A DNA stretch of 64,000 bases. It comes from Bacillus sp. THAF10. GTDB lineage: Bacteria > Bacillota > Bacilli > Bacillales > Bacillaceae_I. A program made the position numbers and the translations under genes. Of the stretch, positions 1 through 8,905 are shown piece by piece (positions within the stretch are counted from its first letter, which is position 1; the number at the start of each line of letters is the position of its first letter). The stretch covers positions 3,668,501 through 3,732,500 of the forward strand of contig NZ_CP045403.1 in assembly GCF_009363695.1 (NCBI RefSeq). The letters are read 5' to 3'. A model generated the notes under the pieces. That model was given only the letters and a program-made list of their open reading frames with translations, did not search any database and was not told where the DNA came from.

Positions 1-1014
1 ACTATTAACAAGGGCATCACCAATTCCAGTAGCACCTATGACACTTCCGAAAGCTCCGCCAGCGCCCGTTACAAGTAAAACAATACCTGCATTTTTCATA
101 GCAACAGAGGAAGATTTATCTCGCTCTACTTTATTCAGAGATTTTGAAGCGATTAGATATGCTGCCAATACTCCAACTAGTAAAGCGATAATTCTATCAC
201 TTAAAAAGGTAATCACTGTCGGAACTTCTTCTAAGGTGGCTTGCGCTACTGTTCCTAGTAAAATTAATAACATAGGCAAAAGGATAGGAACGAGCGCTAA
301 CAAGAAACCAGGTGCCTTTTCTTTTACCATACTACTTTCGTCCGTGGTTACAAGTTCAATTTCATCTTTTTCTGGCTTCCATAAGCCTCTATTCAGTATG
401 GCAAAATAAAGTTTCATTGCTACGAAAGCTGCGAGCAGTCCCAATACCACACCAAACATCATCATTAACCCTAGATCAAAATTCAAAATACTTGTTGCAG
501 CCAATGGATTAGGTGTAGGAGGTACTAATGTATGGGCAGCACCCGCTCCAATGGCAATTGCTCCTACAATATAAGGAATTGGCTTGTTTGTTTCCTTCGC
601 CAGTGCGATTCCAAGTGGGATTAAAATGACAAAGGTAACATCATAGAATACAGGGATGGATAGGATAAACGCGGATAAACCTATCGCATAGACAGCTTTT
701 TCTTTGGAGGTCTTTTTTACTAACGTATGCGCGATATTGTAAGCTCCACCTGAATCAGATAGCAATTGCCCTAAAATAACACCAAACCCAATGGGGATAC
801 CTATTGCTCCTAATAGTCCCCCAAAACCACTTCCAACTGCTCGGATCGTTTCGTCTAATGCCATTCCTGATGCTATTCCCATAAACAAACTACCTATGAT
901 TAAGGATATTGCAGGATTTATTTTCAGTTTCAAGATGCTAAACAATATGATCGCAACCGATATTACTAGATATAACAGTAATGCTGTACTAGAACCCAAA
1001 GAAATCGCCCCCAT
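1..1014 (-). CDS. GntP-family gluconate/glycerate:H+ symporter, 3' end outside window
   Basis: The minus strand is open from an ATG at 1014 to the window edge, about 338 codons of a family usually near 440-450 residues, so the C-terminus is missing. The protein is almost entirely hydrophobic, with GntP-like stretches such as GFGVILGQLLSDSGGA, SIPVFYDVTFVILIPLG and AAHTLVPPTPNPLA. Members import gluconate, glycerate or related sugar acids across the cytoplasmic membrane with protons. It is the last visible gene of the kinase/reductase operon, 163 bp after the KARI-like gene, which suggests D-glycerate or a related acid as substrate. No strong ribosome site precedes the ATG. Family assignment is confident; the substrate is inferred from neighbours. 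Confidence 0.9.
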   Translation of the reverse strand, partial: MGAISLGSSTALLLYLVISVAIILFSILKLKINPAISLIIGSLFMGIASGMALDETIRAVGSGFGGLLGAIGIPIGFGVILGQLLSDSGGAYNIAHTLVKKTSKEKAVYAIGLSAFILSIPVFYDVTFVILIPLGIALAKETNKPIPYIVGAIAIGAGAAHTLVPPTPNPLAATSILNFDLGLMMMFGVVLGLLAAFVAMKLYFAILNRGLWKPEKDEIELVTTDESSMVKEKAPGFLLALVPILLPMLLILLGTVAQATLEEVPTVITFLSDRIIALLVGVLAAYLIASKSLNKVERDKSSSVAMKNAGIVLLVTGAGGAFGSVIGATGIGDALVNS

Positions 1015-1177
1015 TTGTTTCTTTTTCTATTAAGCTCTTTTCTAAAAGCTTGTTGCTTTTGCCAATCTATAAGCTAAGAAAAATTGCCACGTGTTCAAAA
1101 CTCCTCCACCAACGTTCATGACGGGTATCTAAACTATACCCAGTAGCAACAAAATTTCCGAAAACAGCCTTCTATTA

Positions 1178-2170
1178 TTACTTCAGTCGGCTTTTCAACT
1201 TTTCTTCAGCGATACTAATTGGATGAGAGAAAGCACCATCCACCAATTTCTTAAAGTTTACAGACTGATTTTTTTCTTGTTCTTCGCTCCACTCTTTCGC
1301 AAAGTCACCTGAGCTAATTTTTTCATACTTGGACTTAATGAAGTCTCTAATATAGGTTGTATCCACTTGGTTAAAGCCTGCTAACTGTCCATATTGGCTA
1401 GTTGTGGAGTGAAATGGTAACTGTTTAAACAAGCCTACATCTGCCATCTTCTCCATCATAATGGCTGGCTCTTTTGACATATATAGCTCCATTAATACGG
1501 CTTCTTCTGGATGTCCCATTTCAATTTGTACTTTATAGATTTCAGACATAACGCTCATAATGAGAGGCCATGTAATTTGTTCGGCAATTAAATCCAAATA
1601 CGTTTCATCGTTGAATGTTACTTCAATGGCACCTTTTTTCGTAGAGCCAATTGCTTTTGCTAACGATTTCGCTAACTCTAAGGCATTGCCACTAGCATCT
1701 TGATGCACCGCTAAAAATGCGGGAAATCCTTCTCCACTTTCATATAACTCACGAACAGCTTTTCCAATCATTCTTGGGGCCACCATTACTACATCTACAT
1801 GTTCAGGAAAAGAAATGTTGTTGTAAGTAACGTTGTAGCCAGAAGAAAAATTCAACACATTTCCTTCTTCTAAATATGGGGCTATTTTTTCTTCATAAAT
1901 GGCAGGGGCTATTTCGTCTGGTAAGAGCATAAAAATGACATCCGCCCGCTTACAAGCTTCTTCAATCGAAAATGCCTCAAACCCATCCTGATTTGCTTTT
2001 TCCCAAGAAGTATCGCGAACACTACCAACAATGACATTTTCCGAACCAGAATCTCTCATGTTCAATGCTTGAGAGCGACCTTGATTTCCATAACCAATAA
2101 TGGCAACGACCTTATCTTGTAATAGTTCGAGATTCGCATCCTTGTCGTAATAAATGTTTGTCATGCTCAT
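1178..2170 (-). CDS. Ketol-acid reductoisomerase-like NAD(P)-dependent oxidoreductase (divergent IlvC paralogue)
   Basis: 330 residues, the length of a class I KARI. An N-terminal Rossmann fold has GYGNQG near residue 26; a KARI-type C-terminal half follows. Alignment by eye with IlvC shows key changes: the catalytic His of the HGFN motif is Ser (SSGYN), the Lys of APKGPG is Arg (APRMIG), and the second Glu of the ExxxE metal pair appears to be Ser. The Asp/Glu pair of DLxxEQ is kept (DLIAEQ). Acetolactate isomerisation is therefore unlikely. It lies 6 bp after glycerate kinase in the same operon. KARI enzymes are known to reduce hydroxypyruvate as a side reaction, so a hydroxypyruvate or tartronate-semialdehyde reductase supplying glycerate is my inference. 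Confidence 0.8.
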   Translation of the reverse strand: MSMTNIYYDKDANLELLQDKVVAIIGYGNQGRSQALNMRDSGSENVIVGSVRDTSWEKANQDGFEAFSIEEACKRADVIFMLLPDEIAPAIYEEKIAPYLEEGNVLNFSSGYNVTYNNISFPEHVDVVMVAPRMIGKAVRELYESGEGFPAFLAVHQDASGNALELAKSLAKAIGSTKKGAIEVTFNDETYLDLIAEQITWPLIMSVMSEIYKVQIEMGHPEEAVLMELYMSKEPAIMMEKMADVGLFKQLPFHSTTSQYGQLAGFNQVDTTYIRDFIKSKYEKISSGDFAKEWSEEQEKNQSVNFKKLVDGAFSHPISIAEEKLKSRLK

Positions 2171-2176
2171 TTCCTC

Positions 2177-3319
2177 CTACGATTTAATTTTTTTATAGAA
2201 TCGAACAATTTGCATTGTCTTATTCTCTATTAAACTCTCCGCATCTCTCATGGAATCAAGAGCCGTCATTGGCTTGTTTCCAATACTAAATGCGGAAGTA
2301 AGACCCATTTTTTCTTGGATTTCCTCTTCAAGACTTACCTCTCCAGCGAGGGCAACGATCGGAATTCCATTTTTTTTAGCTAATCTGCATAGCCCAGAAA
2401 TGACTTTTCCTGAAGCTGTTTGGCTGTCTAATTTGCCTTCTCCCGTTAGGATAAAATCTACTTTTTTCTCATTTAAAATAGTAGTAACACCGGAACCATT
2501 CATGACTAACTCTATGCCCGGTAGAAGAGCGGCATCAAGAAATGCATACAATCCAGCAGCGATTCCACCAGCTGCTCCGCCTCCTTGCAATACAGAAACA
2601 TCTACTCCAAGCTGCTCTAAAATAACATCTTGGTATCGCTCTAAAGCTTGGTTTAGTTCTTTTACCATGGAAGGGGACGCTCCTTTTTGGGGGCCAAAAA
2701 CGGAAGAAGCTCCTTTTCTTCCCGTTAATGGGTTATCTACATCGCAAGCGGCAATAAAGGTAGATTCATAGATCCTATTATCGACAGCTTCTTTACTTAT
2801 GTAAGATAGCTCTTTTAACGACAAGCCTCCGTCCATTAATTCTTCGTCGTTTTCTTTAAAAAAACGGAAGCCTAAAGCTTTTAAAATGCCAGTACCGCCA
2901 TCATTTGTCGCGCTTCCCCCTAGACAAAGAATAAAGGATCGGATGCCTTTGTTTAGAGCATCCACAATTAGCTCTCCCGTACCATAGCTTGTTGCCAAAT
3001 CCGGTCTCAGCTCTTCCTTTTTCAAAGTGGTGAGTCCAGATGCGGCTGCCACCTCAATGATTGCAGTCTTTCTATCACCAGAGATTCCGTAGTATGCATC
3101 TATTGGCCGTTTAAGAGGATCGGTAACTCTTACAAAACATTTGCTTCCTTTCATTGAATGAAGAAAGTTTTCTATTGTTCCTTCTCCTCCATCCCCTAAA
3201 GGAATCTTTATCACATGTGCGCTTTTGTCAACTTTTGCAATTCCTCTTTCCATCGCATTCGACACTCGTAACGCGGATAAAGATCCTTTAAACGAATCCG
3301 GTGCAATTAAAATGTTCAT
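2177..3319 (-). CDS. Glycerate 2-kinase (GarK/GlxK family)
   Basis: 380 residues, full length for the family. The start MNILIAPDSFKGSLSA is characteristic, and later motifs fit GK-II kinases: GDGGEGT (about 43-49), CLGGSATNDGGTGILKALG (mid-protein) and FILTGEGKLDSQT. The enzyme phosphorylates D-glycerate with ATP, giving 2-phosphoglycerate for glycolysis. It is followed after 6 bp by the KARI-like reductase and then the GntP permease, and preceded by the cdaR-type regulator. The 124-bp gap upstream probably holds its promoter and operator; it contains TGTGCAC and TGTACA close together near 3425, a possible but unproven site. Confidence 0.95.
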   Translation of the reverse strand: MNILIAPDSFKGSLSALRVSNAMERGIAKVDKSAHVIKIPLGDGGEGTIENFLHSMKGSKCFVRVTDPLKRPIDAYYGISGDRKTAIIEVAAASGLTTLKKEELRPDLATSYGTGELIVDALNKGIRSFILCLGGSATNDGGTGILKALGFRFFKENDEELMDGGLSLKELSYISKEAVDNRIYESTFIAACDVDNPLTGRKGASSVFGPQKGASPSMVKELNQALERYQDVILEQLGVDVSVLQGGGAAGGIAAGLYAFLDAALLPGIELVMNGSGVTTILNEKKVDFILTGEGKLDSQTASGKVISGLCRLAKKNGIPIVALAGEVSLEEEIQEKMGLTSAFSIGNKPMTALDSMRDAESLIENKTMQIVRFYKKIKS

Positions 3320-3443
3320 TTCTTAACCTCCATGTTTACGCTTACAGAACAAGTATATCGATAAAATTCTTACAAAGTAATCCGCATAAAATACAAATAT
3401 TCAGAATTATTAAATGATGTTTTTTGTGCACTTTGTACATAAT

Positions 3444-4514
3444 TCATAACAACTCTGAAACATACAATGTTGTTGCATCATAAAAGCTACGAGGATTATA
3501 GCCGGTTATTTGTTCAATTTTGTTTAATCTATACAAAAGCGTATTTCGGTGTATATATAGCGCTTCTGCTGCTTGCTTCACATTCAAATCCTGTTGGAGG
3601 AATACATGTAGCGTTTCTTTCAATTCTTCACTAAGATCCAACTGAATTCTTTTTTTCACTTTTACTTTCTTTTTTATGTCAATCTCATTTAATAGTACTG
3701 CAACCTCTGAATCTTTCACTGTCGAAATGCGCTTATTTGAATACTGTATAGCAGCTGTAATTTCAGAATATCCCTCATGAATATCATTAATACTTTGTAC
3801 CTCATACCCAGTAGCACCTTTTACAGATGAAAAATACAAAGTTAAAACCTCATCTAAATGTTTCATAATGGATACTAAATTGCTTTTTTGAGAATCACTT
3901 ACAATAAAAACTAATGTTTCTGTATCTACAAATCCATAGATCGTTTTCCTTTCATCTATGCGCTCACCTATTCGTTGATAAATATTGTGAATGTCAATCA
4001 CACTAGTATTCTTCACTTTAAAAATAATGACATGACACGGAAACTCCAGCTCGTAATCTAGCAATAACAATTTTTGTGTAATTCGTTCAATGTTTGGTGA
4101 ACGATGCAGCATTTCGTCTAATAAAAACTCTCTCATTCGATATTTCCAATCTACTTCTTTCATCACAATAATCTGCTGAATCATTAGTTCTGTCATACTC
4201 ACGACTAACGAAGCGATATCTCGAATCGTTTTCGGAGCACCTGATATACCAATCACACCTACAATCTTCTGTTGAAAATGGATGGGCAGATTCACCCCTT
4301 CCTTTACACCTTGCCAATCAGAAACATCACGATCATGAATCACAATCGGTTTCCCCGTTCGAACCACTTCCAAAGCTGCTTCATGATAAGTATGAACCCT
4401 CTGTTGATCACCCGAACTAAGAATCAATCCAGTCTGATCCATTATATTGATATTATGATTCAACTGACTCATCGTCTTCGCTACAATCTCATCCGCAATC
4501 TCTTTCGTAAGCAT
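3444..4514 (-). CDS. CdaR-family transcriptional regulator of sugar-acid use
   Basis: 356 residues in the CdaR architecture. The N-terminal sugar-diacid recognition domain starts MLTKEIADEIVAKTMSQLNHNI and contains LPIHFQQKIVGVIGISG near residues 75-91. A central region follows, then a C-terminal PucR-type helix-turn-helix with the hallmark QQDLNVKQAAEALYIHRNTL and LLYRLNKIEQITG. Family members activate glycerate, glucarate or galactarate genes when a sugar acid binds. It lies directly upstream of, and in line with, glycerate kinase, the reductase and the permease, so it is the likely local activator. A repeat motif of the GGGACAGG type sits about 25 bp upstream of the start. Confidence 0.93.
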   Translation of the reverse strand: MLTKEIADEIVAKTMSQLNHNINIMDQTGLILSSGDQQRVHTYHEAALEVVRTGKPIVIHDRDVSDWQGVKEGVNLPIHFQQKIVGVIGISGAPKTIRDIASLVVSMTELMIQQIIVMKEVDWKYRMREFLLDEMLHRSPNIERITQKLLLLDYELEFPCHVIIFKVKNTSVIDIHNIYQRIGERIDERKTIYGFVDTETLVFIVSDSQKSNLVSIMKHLDEVLTLYFSSVKGATGYEVQSINDIHEGYSEITAAIQYSNKRISTVKDSEVAVLLNEIDIKKKVKVKKRIQLDLSEELKETLHVFLQQDLNVKQAAEALYIHRNTLLYRLNKIEQITGYNPRSFYDATTLYVSELL

Positions 4515-4539
4515 CTATCCGTCACCTTTCTTGTGGAAC

Positions 4540-4620
4540 AGGGGGACAGGTCCCTTGTCCCATTTATTTTTAACTATACCACGCGAAAATGGTGGTGCAT
4601 TTGCAAAAGACATTCAACTA
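4540..4620. repeat. GGGACAGGTCCCTTGTCCC motif plus degenerate hairpin repeat
   Basis: At 4542-4560 lies the inverse orientation of a 19-bp motif found at five other places. Directly after it comes a degraded core of the dispersed hairpin unit (AACTATACCACGCGAAAAT, about 4572-4590); the rest of the unit is lost. No gene is seen between here and the IS element, apart from the terminator-like hairpin near 4756. Confidence 0.6.
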
Positions 4621-4755
4621 TTAGAATTATTGATTAGATATAGAGAGATGCACGATAGAACATGGATTCGGTGAAGATCTTCTTTTGTGACATCTTATCG
4701 AAATGAATAACCGTCAAAAACGCTGGGCATTGTCCCTACAGTAAATGAAAAAATA

Positions 4756-4806
4756 GCAAAATGCAGGAGATCGTTTTTACCGATTTCCTGCATTTTGCGT
4801 TTTTTG
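4756..4806 (+). terminator. Long perfect-stem terminator without an obvious gene
   Basis: An 18-bp stem (4756-4773 with 4781-4798; one mismatched pair) around a short T-rich loop is followed by GTTTTTT. It would end plus-strand transcription, yet no plus-strand gene lies upstream; it may be the relic of a lost gene or insulate the cdaR operon. Confidence 0.7.
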
Positions 4807-5025
4807 GTGTATTAATTTTTGCTGTTTTCCCCCCGATAAAGGAATCACACAAGCTATGTTTTATACACTACGCTCTGTTTCTCGACCTGTCTCCACCGTT
4901 CTATCCTTTCTAAAATCAAGCGATGGAATACAGGATGAAATTGTTGATTTTGGTTGGGGGGTGTTTCATTTACGGGACAAGGGACCTGTCCGAGACTACT
5001 GAAAAAGGGGCTTTTTTATAAGCTG

Positions 5026-6576
5026 TTAAGCACAACGGTTTCGTCTTTCACTTTTTTTCACAGGAAATACCAATATATTGGAAAATAATCCGGGACTTAG
5101 TCCCTTTTTAGAGGATAGTATTGCTGCTATCCTCTTTAAATTTACGGCTAATGCAGTTAACTTGGCTTGTAAGGCCATGCTTTTTAGATCGTACCATTTG
5201 GCACGATCTAATCCATGGAAATTTTTCATCTCGCCATTTTTCCATTCTTGGCAAGCTCTTTTCCTGTATTCTTCTTTAAACTCATCCATTTTTTGTTCCT
5301 GGCTGTATTGATAAAATTCTGGAGTATTTATTCCCAATTCTAATACTCTACCTATTGTCTTACCAGTAATACAAACCTCTCGGATGGGACAGTGTCGACA
5401 TTGTTCTTTTTCAAAGTAATATTTGTAAGCCTGTCGGTGCTTACCTTTCTTATGATGCTTTCGTATAGTGTTATTGCCCTGGGCACAGAACCACTCATCT
5501 GAGTCTTTATTATAACTAAATAAATCTTCATCAATTTTATAAGCCATTTCACTGACTGGTATGTAGGACTTAGCCTCAATTTCTTTAATTTTATCGAGTA
5601 TCGGTCTTCGAAAATAAGCTTTATCACCATATACCTTTTCTATCTTTAAGCCACTCTTTTTCGTTAACTCTATTAAATCATCAAAGTTCTTTCCATCCAC
5701 ATAAGCTCCATCATCCACATGAACAGCTGTAATAATTCGGTCTTCTGTTGTAATCATAAATTCTGTTTTGTAACCAAAAAAATGAGAGGTTTTACTCTTA
5801 TGCCCAACTCTAGCGTCCTGGTCTACAATGGACCGAACGCCTTTTTGCTTCATAAATTTAGGGTCCGAAACGATAGCTTTGGCATTTTCAAGTAGTGCCT
5901 TAACTTTTGGAGAATTCTCCAAACTAATTGTTTTTTCTACTTTCTGAATAGTTTCATCGAGGTAGGATTTCATGACAGCTTTAGCTTCTTTATTATTTTC
6001 TATCTCTTTATAGTTTGGAATGTCTTGATTAATTTCCTCCGGAACTTCACCACATTCCTTCTCCACCGTCTTGAAAATCTTTTTTGCCAATCTTTTCATG
6101 ACTCTTTCAGCCGTACACTTAAAAGTGTTTGCCTCTGTATGGGTGGTATCAATGCTTATACCAGATCCTTCTAGAATCCCTTTGTCCACGCATTGCCTTA
6201 TTATCTCTACAATAACTTCATCAACCGTTAGGTTGCCCTCTAATTTATTTTTACGAAATTTTGTTAACAGACTGGAATGAGGAAGATCATCATCTGGGTT
6301 TACACCTAAGAAATACATGTAAGCAAGGTTTAAAGAAGCATCTAAAATCACTTGCTCATCTGAGAGGTTATATAGATATTTAAGTACTAACAGTTTTACC
6401 ATAAGTTCAGGTTCTTTGGCAGGACGGCCATAATATTTACAATATGATTTCTCAAGAGCCTCATTGATAAAACTGAAATCAATTTCGTCTTTGAGTAATT
6501 TGAGTTTATGATTTTTAGGGATTTTATTGTATAATACTGAGTAGATGCTTAATTGCATATCCTTGTCTTTAAGCAT
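5026..6576 (-). CDS. IS1182-family DDE transposase
   Basis: 516 residues, apparently full length. The N-terminal DUF772-like region contains RPAKEPELMVKLLVLKYLYN and a conserved PHSSLLTKFRK. A likely first catalytic Asp is in GISIDTTHTEAN (about residue 144), a second in the GDKAYFRRP motif, and a Cys-rich stretch (CRHCPIREVC) precedes the C-terminal part where the last acidic residue is expected (GEMKNFHGLDRAKW). It moves the element by cut-and-paste chemistry. AAGGAAGG, about 9 bp before the ATG, is the ribosome site and lies inside a long hairpin. The reading frame is unbroken, so the element may be active. Confidence 0.92.
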   Translation of the reverse strand: MLKDKDMQLSIYSVLYNKIPKNHKLKLLKDEIDFSFINEALEKSYCKYYGRPAKEPELMVKLLVLKYLYNLSDEQVILDASLNLAYMYFLGVNPDDDLPHSSLLTKFRKNKLEGNLTVDEVIVEIIRQCVDKGILEGSGISIDTTHTEANTFKCTAERVMKRLAKKIFKTVEKECGEVPEEINQDIPNYKEIENNKEAKAVMKSYLDETIQKVEKTISLENSPKVKALLENAKAIVSDPKFMKQKGVRSIVDQDARVGHKSKTSHFFGYKTEFMITTEDRIITAVHVDDGAYVDGKNFDDLIELTKKSGLKIEKVYGDKAYFRRPILDKIKEIEAKSYIPVSEMAYKIDEDLFSYNKDSDEWFCAQGNNTIRKHHKKGKHRQAYKYYFEKEQCRHCPIREVCITGKTIGRVLELGINTPEFYQYSQEQKMDEFKEEYRKRACQEWKNGEMKNFHGLDRAKWYDLKSMALQAKLTALAVNLKRIAAILSSKKGLSPGLFSNILVFPVKKSERRNRCA

Positions 6577-6578
6577 AA

Positions 6579-6654
6579 AAGAAAACCTTCCTTCTCTTTG
6601 ATTAATTGGTTCTTGGTCGATTCAATTATATCAAATTTAGGAAGGTTTTCTTTT
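6579..6654 (-). promoter_or_regulatory. Hairpin over the transposase ribosome site, promoter in loop
   Basis: Fifteen bases at 6579-6593 pair perfectly with 6640-6654, and the stem includes the ribosome site of the transposase. A TATAAT (minus strand, 6630-6625) lies in the loop. Transcripts starting there would lack one stem arm and be translatable, while transcripts entering from outside would fold and hide the site. This matches a known strategy in other IS families; here it is inferred. Confidence 0.55.
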
Positions 6655-6736
6655 TTTTATTTATCATTTTACATTTTTTAGGTTGAGTTTTTCAGCGGTC
6701 TCGACCTGTCCCTCCGTCCCATCCCTCTGTCCCAAT

Positions 6737-7843
6737 TCACTCTTCCGAATAAATCAAGTCCGACCAGATCTCCAAATCTCCATGTGCCAGAAACTCTACC
6801 ATATTAGTGACGAAGAATGTGTCTGGACTGAAATTGATGGTAGCAAAGCCAGAGGAACCAGGTTGAATAATTCCTACATCAGTAAAATCCACGTTTTGTC
6901 TTGCTAATTCATAGTCAACCAGCTCATCGTTTTCATCCAGCACCGGAGAATAAAGTGACAAGGTGCCATGAATATTGCTTATCGGTATATCTAATCCGTT
7001 GCGAATGAAAGCATGAAGAATGACATTGTCGCTCAACAGACTCTCTTTATACAATGAAAAATTGTTAATCGTTATATAATCCTTTGGAACATCACCATAC
7101 TGATTCAACACTTTTTGCATGAGATTCAATTCCTCTTCAGAAAAGTTGTCCCGCATTGCATCCGTGTACATGAGTGGCTGATCAGGTTTCGAATCCTCCA
7201 TTGATTTGATTTCCGCAAGCACGGAATCGGACCATTCGGACGGGAGTAAAGAGTTCTCCCTTTTCAACTTTGCAAGCTCTTTGGACCATAAGAACACGTT
7301 ATTCACATCTAGAATTTTTTCTGGCTTCTCACGAGGGTTAAAATGGGAAAGCATGATATAGTCTAACTTGTCTATTTTCCAGACCTCGTCCACTTTCTTT
7401 AATACAACAAACGCTTCCCCAGCACGGTTGTAATTATAAATAACATCATATTTCTCAGCATTTTGCTTCAAACGAAAGGTCGCCAACACTTCATTTTCTT
7501 TTTGATAGAGGACTTTGATTTGCCTTGTTAAAGACGTAGTAGTTTTGAACTCCATCATCTTTTGAACGACATTCGCCTGCTCCTCATTTGGCGGCGCGTC
7601 AAACAACTGCCAATATCCAGTAGAGTCTCCTTCTTCCAACAGCTTGAAATGCTGTTGAATAACCTCCTCCACCGCAGCCAAAGCATCAGCCTCCGTTATT
7701 TCAGGTGGTTTCTCTGTCTCTACTTCTGCACTCGCAACCTCTGTATTATCTCTCTCTTCCGTCGCTACTTTTTCTTTGTCACTACAAGCAGCTAACATAC
7801 TCCCAATCAAAAGCACCGCACAAGGAAATAGTATTTTCTTCAC
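6737..7843 (-). CDS. Lipoprotein with C-terminal SLAP domain
   Basis: 368 residues. The N-terminus is a lipoprotein signal (MKKILFPCAVLLIGSMLAAC, Cys20 as lipidation site), followed by an acidic linker to about residue 50. Residues 50-170 resemble an NTF2-like fold (EEVIQQHFKLLEEGDSTGYWQLF), seen in secreted proteins of unknown role. From about 245 the sequence fits a SLAP domain (YITINNFSLYKESLLSDNVI, then HAFIRNG and a late GIIQPGSSGFATINF). It is expected on the outer face of the membrane. The function is unknown. The gene ends next to the IS insertion site, which did not damage the coding region. Confidence 0.7.
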   Translation of the reverse strand: MKKILFPCAVLLIGSMLAACSDKEKVATEERDNTEVASAEVETEKPPEITEADALAAVEEVIQQHFKLLEEGDSTGYWQLFDAPPNEEQANVVQKMMEFKTTTSLTRQIKVLYQKENEVLATFRLKQNAEKYDVIYNYNRAGEAFVVLKKVDEVWKIDKLDYIMLSHFNPREKPEKILDVNNVFLWSKELAKLKRENSLLPSEWSDSVLAEIKSMEDSKPDQPLMYTDAMRDNFSEEELNLMQKVLNQYGDVPKDYITINNFSLYKESLLSDNVILHAFIRNGLDIPISNIHGTLSLYSPVLDENDELVDYELARQNVDFTDVGIIQPGSSGFATINFSPDTFFVTNMVEFLAHGDLEIWSDLIYSEE

Positions 7844-7957
7844 CCTTCAACCCCCTATTATGTAGAAATACTGTTAAATTATACTATAAAATAGGCCTAA
7901 AGTGTCAGAAAATAAAGAAAATACAACTAATAGATTAGCAGAATTTTAGAAATTTAT

Positions 7958-8092
7958 ATGTTGGAATCAATGTCAAATCCAAGCTATATTTTTAGTCCCG
8001 TGGATGGACGCATAAGAATAATAATAGATAGTGGTTATGTACCTAATAATAGAGTCATTGCAATAATAGATGGCAGCACGTATCTAGGGTAA
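7958..8092 (+). CDS. Possible 44-residue ORF, unrecognised
   Basis: ATG at 7958 opens a 44-codon frame ending TAA at 8090-8092, with a non-repetitive composition (SYIFSPVDGRIRIIIDSGY). There is no clear ribosome site. It could be a fragment of a larger lost protein. The rest of 7844-8191 shows nothing recognisable. Confidence 0.25.
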   Translation: MLESMSNPSYIFSPVDGRIRIIIDSGYVPNNRVIAIIDGSTYLG

Positions 8093-8191
8093 AGAGCCAA
8101 AGATATATTCAAGTTCTCACTTGTAACATCTTTTCTCTTACTTAAGACTTTACATCAGGAATTCCACATACATATATAGAGGTGTAAAATA

Positions 8192-8485
8192 ATGACGTTT
8201 TCTGTAAAAGAACTTTTATATGTATTAGAGGTAATAAGAAAAAGACAAGACTATAGATCAGCATCTGATTTATTAATGGAGTTTTTGAATGTGTATGATG
8301 CTTTAGGTGATGAGAAGCAGAAAGTTTATAATAAATATGAAGTACCTGCTGATGAAACGTTGTTTAATGAAGTTGCTTATCGAAATGAAACTAGAAAAAT
8401 AGAGTCTACGTACTATTCGTATTTACTTCCTATTTACAATAAGATGACCCACCCTTCTGAAAAGGAAGTAGCCTTTATTTTCTAA
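8192..8485 (+). CDS. Hypothetical protein, 97 residues
   Basis: Begins ATG at 8192 after AGAGGTGT at good spacing. It is charged, probably helical and soluble (VKELLYVLEVIRKRQDYRSA, then ASDLLMEFLNVYDAL). No known family is recognised. The next gene starts with the ATG that directly follows this stop codon (TAAATG), so the two are probably co-translated or are halves of one former gene. The location beside an Imm26-type gene suggests a small immunity or accessory cassette, which is only an inference. Confidence 0.55.
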   Translation: MTFSVKELLYVLEVIRKRQDYRSASDLLMEFLNVYDALGDEKQKVYNKYEVPADETLFNEVAYRNETRKIESTYYSYLLPIYNKMTHPSEKEVAFIF

Positions 8486-8737
8486 ATGAATGTAGAAAAA
8501 AATCAGGAATTTTTCAATGCAGATAATGAATTAGATTATTTCCATCAGATTCCTTATATGTTGCGGTCTTATTTAGCATTTTCATTAGGAGCTTTAACCG
8601 GACTTGGAGCTGAAGAGGTATTGAAAATATACAACTCTGAACCTACCAATCATTACGATAATTATAATGAGTATGCCGAAGAACGTGATTATGAAGGTGA
8701 TTATGACTGTTATGGCGATGACTACGATGATTACTAA
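8486..8737 (+). CDS. Hypothetical protein with acidic Tyr/Asp tail, 83 residues
   Basis: Starts directly after the stop of the preceding gene with no ribosome site of its own at normal distance, so translation is probably coupled. The first half is mixed (LDYFHQIPYMLRSYLAFSLG, then ALTGLGAEEV); the last 25 residues are almost only Asp, Glu, Tyr and Asn (ending GDDYDDY). The tail recalls acidic immunity proteins or a nucleic-acid mimic, but no family is recognised. A perfect 13-bp hairpin follows at 8770-8814. Confidence 0.5.
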   Translation: MNVEKNQEFFNADNELDYFHQIPYMLRSYLAFSLGALTGLGAEEVLKIYNSEPTNHYDNYNEYAEERDYEGDYDCYGDDYDDY

Positions 8738-8769
8738 GAATACATTGTCCCTCTTAAACTACAAAATAT

Positions 8770-8814
8770 AAGGATAGGTCCCTTGGTCGTTTGTAAGCTG
8801 GGGGACCTATCCTT
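8770..8814 (+). terminator. Perfect 13-bp hairpin after the acidic-tail gene
   Basis: AAGGATAGGTCCC (8770-8782) pairs without mismatch with GGGACCTATCCTT (8802-8814). There is only a short T tract, so it may be a weak or bidirectional terminator. The inner ATAGGTCCCTT resembles the GGGACAAGGGACC repeat motif. Confidence 0.6.
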
Positions 8815-8905
8815 TCACCCATTTCATTAAAAAATGAAAAAATTGAATATATATCATTAATTATTATAAAATTTTCTACATTAATTATTTTTTGGGAGAA
8901 TCTAG

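Larger units (their letters stand above)
4992..6702 (-). mobile_element. IS1182-family insertion sequence
   Basis: The transposase at 5026-6576 is flanked by imperfect inverted ends: GAGACTACTGAAAAA from 4992 and, on the opposite strand from 6702, GAGACCGCTGAAAAA (13 of 15 identical). GACCTGTCC occurs directly on both sides (4983-4991 and 6703-6711), either a target duplication or a duplicated arm of the GGGACAAGGGACCTGTCCC repeat into which it inserted. About 1.7 kb, apparently intact. The insertion sits just downstream of the SLAP lipoprotein gene. Confidence 0.85.

Noticed and set aside
2250..2771. Long plus-strand frame antisense to glycerate kinase
   Set aside because: Shadow of the kinase coding sequence; no start signal.
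5352..5630. Second minus-strand frame inside the transposase gene
   Set aside because: Out of frame with the transposase and without its own signals.
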